Shown: piece by piece, positions 14,839 to 18,090 of the stretch
How the letters are laid out: each line of letters opens with the position of its first letter
Numbering within the stretch: position 1 is the first letter of the stretch
Made by a program: the position numbers and the translations under genes
Notes under the pieces: model-generated
What the model was told of the DNA's origin: nothing
What the model saw: only the letters and a program-made list of their open reading frames with translations
The model's database searches: none
Assembly: GCA_045651865.1 (NCBI GenBank)
Contig: JAZRTC010000052.1
Coordinates: 1 to 18,090, forward strand
Length of the DNA stretch: 18,090 bases
Source: RGIG1959 sp045651865
GTDB taxonomy: Bacteria > Bacillota > Clostridia > Oscillospirales > Acutalibacteraceae
Direction of reading: 5' to 3'

Positions 14839-16389
14839 TCAGTCGCCCTCGACTTCCAGCAGAGCCGCTTGCTCCTCCTGGATTTTGGCGTCGTAGGACA
14901 GCATCGGCTCGACCTTCTTGCCGTGAATGCGGCGGTCGACATAGTTCTTGACGATCTTCATCACCAGCGGCGACAGCGCCACAACAGCGATAAGGTTGGG
15001 AATCATCATCAGGCCGTTGAAGGTATCGGACAGTTCCCAAGCAAGACCGCCGTCGATGATGGCACCGAACACGATCATTGCCACAAAGATCACCTTGTAC
15101 ACCTTCACGCCCTTTTCGCCGAACAGATACTCCACCGCTTTGGAGCCGTACTGCGACCAGCCGAGCACCGTTGTGAAAGCGAAGAACAGCATCGCCACCG
15201 CAACGAAACCGCTGCCGACAGGGCCAAAAATCTGACCGAAGGCGGCGGAAACAAGCGTATCGCCGTTCGTACCCTCTGCAGGAGCGCCCGTTGTCAGATC
15301 AATAAAACCGGTAGACAGCACCACGACCGCCGTCATTGTGCAGACAACCATCGTATCAAAGAACACCTCAAAGATGCCCCACAGGCCCTGCTTTACAGGC
15401 TCTTTTACATTGGAAGAGGAATGCACCAGAACAGAAGAACCAAGGCCGGCCTCGTTGGAGAACACACCTCTCTTGAAGCCCTGGGTCATGGTCTTCTTCA
15501 CCAGGATGCCCACGCCGCCGCCAAGGAATGCCGCCGGCTGGAATGCAAACTTGAAGATGGCGGTGATCATCGCGCCGACCTGATCGATATTGATGCCGAA
15601 AATAATCAGAGAACCGATCACATAAAGAACCGCCATAAAGGGAACAACGATCTCTGCCACCTTTGCGATTCTGCGCAGACCGCCGATAATGATCAGCGCG
15701 CCCACGATCAGCAGTGCGATGCCGATCAGCAGATGGATGATATTGATCTGTGTGCCGGGGATCATACCAAGTGTTACATTGGTAAAGAACGCGGCATCCA
15801 TGTTGAGGACGATCTTATTGACCTGGGCCATATTGCCGATGCCGAAGGATGCCAGAATGGCAAAGCAGGAGAACAGAACGGCCAACACACTTGCAATGGG
15901 CTGCAGCCACTTTTTCCCGTACCGCTTGCCCAGGCCGTCCTTCAGGTAATACATAGGACCGCCGGACCACTCGCCCTCCTTATTTCTGCGGCGGTAGTAG
16001 ATACCCAGCAGGTTTTCAGAGAAGTTGGTCATCATTCCGAAGAACGCAGCGACCCACATCCAGAACACGGCACCGGGGCCGCCGGTCACGATGGCAGAAG
16101 CAACACCGGCGATGTTACCGGTACCAACGGTGGCTGCCAGGGCAGCACACAGGGCCTGGAACTGGGAGATCGCCTTGCGGTCGTCATTTTTGGTGCTGTT
16201 GCTGTCTTTCTTGAAAATGCTGGCAATGGTCTGCTTCCACCAGTGGCCCACATGGGTCACCTGGAAGAATTTTGTGCCCACGGTAAGCAAAACACCTGTG
16301 CCGATGAGCAGGATCAGTCCGGGAAGTCCCCAGACCGCATCATTGATCATACCGTTGATCAACGCCACTTTTTCGATAAACTTGTCCAT
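14839..16389 (-). CDS. AGCS-family sodium:alanine/glycine symporter
   Basis: A membrane transporter of the alanine or glycine:cation symporter family, importing small amino acids with sodium. The protein has 516 residues, somewhat long for the family, with about eleven hydrophobic segments. Signatures are LAATVGTGNIAGVASAI (84-100), GGPGAVFWMW (103-112), EWSGGPMYYL (140-149), RGVFSNEAGLGSS (307-319) and FFAFTTVLGWSQYG (402-415). The C-terminus is a charged cytoplasmic tail ending in a Glu/Ala-rich stretch. The ATG at 16389 has GGAGGG five bases upstream and gives the typical MDKFIEKVALINGMINDAVWG start, so the longer open frame is rejected. It is preceded by a glycine riboswitch and terminator, which points to glycine as a substrate or signal. 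Related transporters are usually switched off by glycine. Confidence 0.94.
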   Translation of the reverse strand: MDKFIEKVALINGMINDAVWGLPGLILLIGTGVLLTVGTKFFQVTHVGHWWKQTIASIFKKDSNSTKNDDRKAISQFQALCAALAATVGTGNIAGVASAIVTGGPGAVFWMWVAAFFGMMTNFSENLLGIYYRRRNKEGEWSGGPMYYLKDGLGKRYGKKWLQPIASVLAVLFSCFAILASFGIGNMAQVNKIVLNMDAAFFTNVTLGMIPGTQINIIHLLIGIALLIVGALIIIGGLRRIAKVAEIVVPFMAVLYVIGSLIIFGINIDQVGAMITAIFKFAFQPAAFLGGGVGILVKKTMTQGFKRGVFSNEAGLGSSVLVHSSSNVKEPVKQGLWGIFEVFFDTMVVCTMTAVVVLSTGFIDLTTGAPAEGTNGDTLVSAAFGQIFGPVGSGFVAVAMLFFAFTTVLGWSQYGSKAVEYLFGEKGVKVYKVIFVAMIVFGAIIDGGLAWELSDTFNGLMMIPNLIAVVALSPLVMKIVKNYVDRRIHGKKVEPMLSYDAKIQEEQAALLEVEGD

Positions 16390-16400
16390 AAAGCCCTCCA

Positions 16401-16442
16401 AAAGAAATAAAATAAGCGGGTCACGCAAACAGCACGACCCGC
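16401..16442 (-). terminator. Riboswitch-associated intrinsic terminator before the symporter
   Basis: Minus-strand arms GCGGGTCGTGC (16432-16442) and GCGTGACCCGC (16416-16426) form 11 pairs, two of them G-U, around a TGTTT loop. TTATTTTATTTC follows. It ends a few bases before the GGAGG of the symporter gene and about 35 bases after the aptamer, the usual place for a glycine-controlled attenuator. Confidence 0.8.
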
Positions 16443-16474
16443 CAAAAAGCATACAATTTCATAAAAATAGAAAT

Positions 16475-16632
16475 CTTTGTCCTTTTGCCTGAGAGTTTAA
16501 CGCTGCTGCGCTTGCACCTTCGGCCCCCAATTGAATGGGTGTCTCCAAAGCTCTGTCTGCATTCGGTCCTCATCCTCACGGACACCTGAGAGCGTTACTC
16601 CTTCGGCTGCAATTTGCAATTTCCCGAAATGC
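16475..16632 (-). ncRNA. Glycine riboswitch (canonical 3' aptamer plus degenerate 5' aptamer)
   Basis: On the minus strand the 3' aptamer (16475-16550) has P1 arms CTTTG/CAAAG, then GGAGACACCC. GGCCGAAGGTGCAAGC and a GCGC/GCG hairpin follow, and then ACTCTCAGGCAAAAGGAC, all glycine-riboswitch core elements. The 5' unit (16559-16632) is closed by GCATT-CGG/CCG-AATGC and keeps GCCGAAGGAGTAA and CTCTCAGG. It lacks a clear GGAGA partner and has almost no P3 hairpin. The RNA would bind glycine and, through the terminator at 16401-16442, control the symporter gene. OFF control in high glycine is inferred from the transporter target and terminator. It was not shown by a convincing antiterminator pairing. 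Confidence 0.9.
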
Positions 16633-16662
16633 TTCAACCAGAAATATTCAGTTGTTGCCCGA

Positions 16663-16691
16663 ATTATACGACAAGCTTTCTCATTTTGCAA
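16663..16691 (-). promoter_or_regulatory. Sigma-A-type promoter of the riboswitch-symporter unit
   Basis: Minus-strand TTGCAA (16686-16691), 17-base spacer and a perfect TATAAT (16663-16668). The start point would be near 16656-16660, about 25 bases before the 5' aptamer unit. This supports the riboswitch leader extent. The remaining stretch 16692-16832 is AT-rich, and I see no convincing plus-strand promoter in it. Confidence 0.75.
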
Positions 16692-16832
16692 GTCTTTTTC
16701 GCAAATTTTTCAAGAATTGTTTAGCTTCCACACAGATCCGCCAAATTTGCCGGAAAATTTGGGCATCCTTCTGATTAAAAAGCCCACCAAAACGGGAATC
16801 CTGTTTTTTAACTTTATTTTGGAGGACTCTCT

Positions 16833-17672
16833 ATGGGTGAATACTTCTGCGGTTGGTATTACCGCTGTCAGTCAGACCATCAGACATTGGCGATCATACC
16901 ATCCGTTCATAAGACCAAGGATCGGAATTTCTGCACGGTCCAGCTGGTCACCGACACGAACGCCTTCCATGCCCAATTCCCCTATGACGATTTTCAAAAG
17001 GACGGGAATGAGATCCGGATCGGTAACAATCGATTTGGAAAGGCGGGGATGCGGTTGGATATCCACGCCCCCGGATTCTGTGCCCAGGGAGCTGTCCGCT
17101 TCGGCGCTTTCACCCCCATCCGGTATGACATTATGGGCCCGTTTCAATATATTCCCTTCATGCAGTGCCGGCACAGTGTTTACAGTATGCGCCACCGGGT
17201 AGATGGGCAGATCCGGGTCAACGGCACGCCTTATGTGTTTCAGAACGCCGTGGGTTATCTGGAAGGTGACCGGGGGCATTCCTTTCCCAAGGAATATGCC
17301 TGGACCCAATGCAGCTTCCCGGAGGGAGCATTGATGCTGTCGGTAGCAGATATCCCTCTGGGCCGATTTCATTTTACCGGGGTCATCGGTGTGGTTCTGC
17401 TCCAGGGAAAAGAGCACCGCCTTGCCACCTATCTGGGGGCAAAAGCGGTCAAGATCAAAGATGGTGAAGTGATCGTCAAGCAGGGCCGTTTCTGTCTGAC
17501 TGTCAAGCAGCTGGGTTTGCCGGGACACCCTCTCCAAGCGCCTGTGGGCGGCGCTATGACACGAACGATCCATGAGCACCCTGCCTGCAGGGTGTACTAC
17601 CGCTTTACCGATGGCGATGTCACACGCTTGGAGCTTGAAGCACCCAACGCCGCTTTTGAGTATGAATATTGA
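16833..17672 (+). CDS. Tocopherol-cyclase-like protein
   Basis: A 279-residue soluble protein without a signal peptide or membrane segment. It resembles bacterial members of the tocopherol cyclase family (PF14249). The start MGEYFCGWYYRCQSDHQTLAI and the central GYLEGDRGHSFPKEYAW (141-157), with a following TQC, are the recognisable parts. The family usually shows E-x-D-W-G-x-S-F-P, but here Arg147 replaces the Trp. In plants the enzyme cyclises a quinol to tocopherol. Anaerobic Firmicutes are not known to make tocopherol, so the substrate here is unknown and the enzymatic role is not claimed. The ATG has GGAGG seven to eight bases upstream. It is a single-gene unit ended by the terminator at 17714-17750 and divergent from the symporter leader. 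By eye it uses more CGG (Arg) and GGG (Gly) codons than the dcw genes. Confidence 0.8.
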   Translation: MGEYFCGWYYRCQSDHQTLAIIPSVHKTKDRNFCTVQLVTDTNAFHAQFPYDDFQKDGNEIRIGNNRFGKAGMRLDIHAPGFCAQGAVRFGAFTPIRYDIMGPFQYIPFMQCRHSVYSMRHRVDGQIRVNGTPYVFQNAVGYLEGDRGHSFPKEYAWTQCSFPEGALMLSVADIPLGRFHFTGVIGVVLLQGKEHRLATYLGAKAVKIKDGEVIVKQGRFCLTVKQLGLPGHPLQAPVGGAMTRTIHEHPACRVYYRFTDGDVTRLELEAPNAAFEYEY

Positions 17673-17713
17673 GGGAGCACCCCGGTACTCCCTCTCCATT
17701 TGGTCAATCAAAC

Positions 17714-17750
17714 AAAAAAGAACCCCATCCGGATGGATGGGGTTTCTTTT
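17714..17750. terminator. Bidirectional terminator after the tocopherol-cyclase-like gene
   Basis: A perfect 10-bp stem (17721-17730 with 17735-17744, arm AACCCCATCC) closes a GGAT loop. It is flanked by AAAAAAG on the left and TCTTTT on the right, so it works in both directions. It also sits directly behind the partial tRNA tail copy on the minus strand. Confidence 0.88.
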
Positions 17751-17772
17751 TGGTTGCGGAGGCAGGACTCGA
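17751..17772 (-). repeat. Exact 22-bp duplicate of the tRNA-fMet 3' end
   Basis: These bases are identical to 17931-17952, the T-arm and acceptor 3' half of the tRNA-fMet gene including the encoded CCA. No other part of a tRNA is attached here. The two copies are in the same orientation and 180 bp apart, like the core repeats left when an element enters the 3' end of a tRNA gene. Confidence 0.85.
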
Positions 17773-17879
17773 GGACATTTTCGCCGCAGGCGAAAATTAA
17801 GGTAGCCACCAGTTTTTGAACTGATGGCAGGAACTGTCCACTGGACAGTTCCTCTGCGATGGGTTTGAGCCCTGCCTGC
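17758..17879. repeat. Four-stem palindromic element (cloverleaf-like)
   Basis: An outer imperfect inverted repeat (17758-17770 with 17867-17879; 12 of 13 pair, counting one G-U on the minus strand) encloses three hairpins. H3 is ATTTTCGCC/GGCGAAAAT (17777-17785, 17789-17797, perfect). H2 is 17805-17814 with 17819-17828 (ten pairs, one G-U on the minus strand). H1 is 17830-17840 with 17842-17852 (arm GGAACTGTCCA, 11 perfect pairs). The left outer arm lies within the duplicated tRNA tail. Short open frames crossing it are read as chance. No coding gene or known RNA family is recognised. Confidence 0.7.
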
Positions 17880-17890
17880 TTTCGTAGCAA

Positions 17891-17930
17891 AAAAGAAAAA
17901 CACCACCCGGTTGGGTGGTGTTTTCTTTTC
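17891..17930 (-). terminator. Terminator of tRNA-fMet
   Basis: A perfect 12-bp stem (17897-17908 with 17913-17924, arm AAAACACCACCC on the plus strand) closes a GGTT loop. On the minus strand it starts a few bases after the tRNA CCA and is followed by TTTTTCTTTTTTGC. Flanking A and T tracts would let it act in both directions. Confidence 0.9.
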
Positions 17931-18006
17931 TGGTTGCGGAGGCAGGACTCGAACCTACGACCTCCGGGTTATGAGCCCGACGAGCTTCCAACTGCTCTAC
18001 TCCGCG
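17931..18006 (-). tRNA. Initiator tRNA-fMet (anticodon CAT)
   Basis: The minus strand folds into a complete 76-base tRNA with encoded CCA. The acceptor arms are CGCGGAG and CTCCGC. The D arm is GAGC/GCTC, the anticodon stem TCGGG/CCCGG around CTCATAA, and the T arm GTAGG/CCTGC around TTCGAGT. Initiator identity is shown by the unpaired C1-A72, the three G-C pairs next to the anticodon loop, and A11-T24 in the D stem. It has its own promoter and terminator. Confidence 0.98.
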
Positions 18007-18033
18007 ATGTGCAGCACTCTCAAGTGCCCAGTT

Positions 18034-18062
18034 AGTATACCACAGGGCATCTGGTTTGTCAA
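18034..18062 (-). promoter_or_regulatory. Strong promoter of tRNA-fMet
   Basis: Minus-strand TTGACA (18057-18062, perfect -35), 17-base spacer and TATACT (18034-18039), about 28 bases before the mature tRNA 5' end. It is the closest match to the housekeeping consensus in the window, as expected for a stable RNA gene. Confidence 0.85.
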
Positions 18063-18090
18063 CCCTCTTTTCCCGGTTAACATTCGGGCA

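Noticed and set aside
14800..16410. 536-codon plus-strand open frame opposite the symporter
   Set aside because: It is His/Asp/Arg-rich, runs through the terminator at 14790-14824 and is antisense to a clear AGCS transporter.
16872..17991. Minus-strand open frames through the tocopherol-cyclase-like gene and the palindromic element, including short 60-64 codon frames
   Set aside because: They cross the terminators, the hairpins and the tRNA gene and lack ribosome binding sites. The inverted repeats explain the open frames.
17931..18006. Elongator tRNA-Met or tRNA-Ile2 for the CAT anticodon
   Set aside because: The C1-A72 mismatch, three G-C pairs in the anticodon stem and A11-T24 are initiator features.

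Overview
The window reads as a chromosomal piece of a diderm-free, DAP-peptidoglycan Firmicute, most likely a Clostridia of the Oscillospirales/Ruminococcaceae type. The grounds are the gene order of a Firmicutes dcw (division and cell wall) cluster, a single-chain archaeal-type glycyl-tRNA synthetase, strong AAGGAGG-type ribosome binding sites, a glycine riboswitch in front of an AGCS transporter, and moderately GC-rich coding sequence with AT-rich spacers. The species cannot be read from this alone.

Region 1 (1-12371, all minus strand, so transcription runs right to left) is the dcw cluster. In transcription order it is mraZ, rsmH, ftsL-like, a class B PBP with two PASTA domains, murE, mraY, ftsW, murG, murA, ftsQ/divIB, and the first 77 codons of ftsZ cut by the window edge. 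Together these make lipid I and lipid II (MurA, MurE, MraY, MurG), polymerise and cross-link septal peptidoglycan (FtsW plus the PBP), and build the divisome (FtsL, FtsQ/DivIB, FtsZ). murB, murC, murD, murF and ftsA are not present in this stretch. Good sigma-A-type promoters stand before mraZ, rsmH and ftsZ. GTGG boxes between the mraZ promoter and gene look like MraZ autoregulatory sites.

Region 2 (12419-16691) is linked to glycine. It holds glyS (minus, with its own promoter and terminator), a divergent DUF2927-type lipoprotein gene (plus), a strong bidirectional terminator, and an AGCS-family sodium:alanine/glycine symporter gene (minus). The symporter is preceded by a promoter, a glycine riboswitch with one canonical and one degenerate aptamer, and an intrinsic terminator just before its ribosome binding site.

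Region 3 (16833-18090) holds a tocopherol-cyclase-like gene (plus) and an initiator tRNA-fMet gene (minus, with a near-perfect promoter). Between them lies an odd 180-bp segment. It is bounded by two exact 22-bp copies of the tRNA 3' end, each followed by its own terminator hairpin. It contains three perfect or near-perfect hairpins enclosed by a 13-bp outer stem, giving a cloverleaf-like palindromic element. This is the least explained structure in the window.
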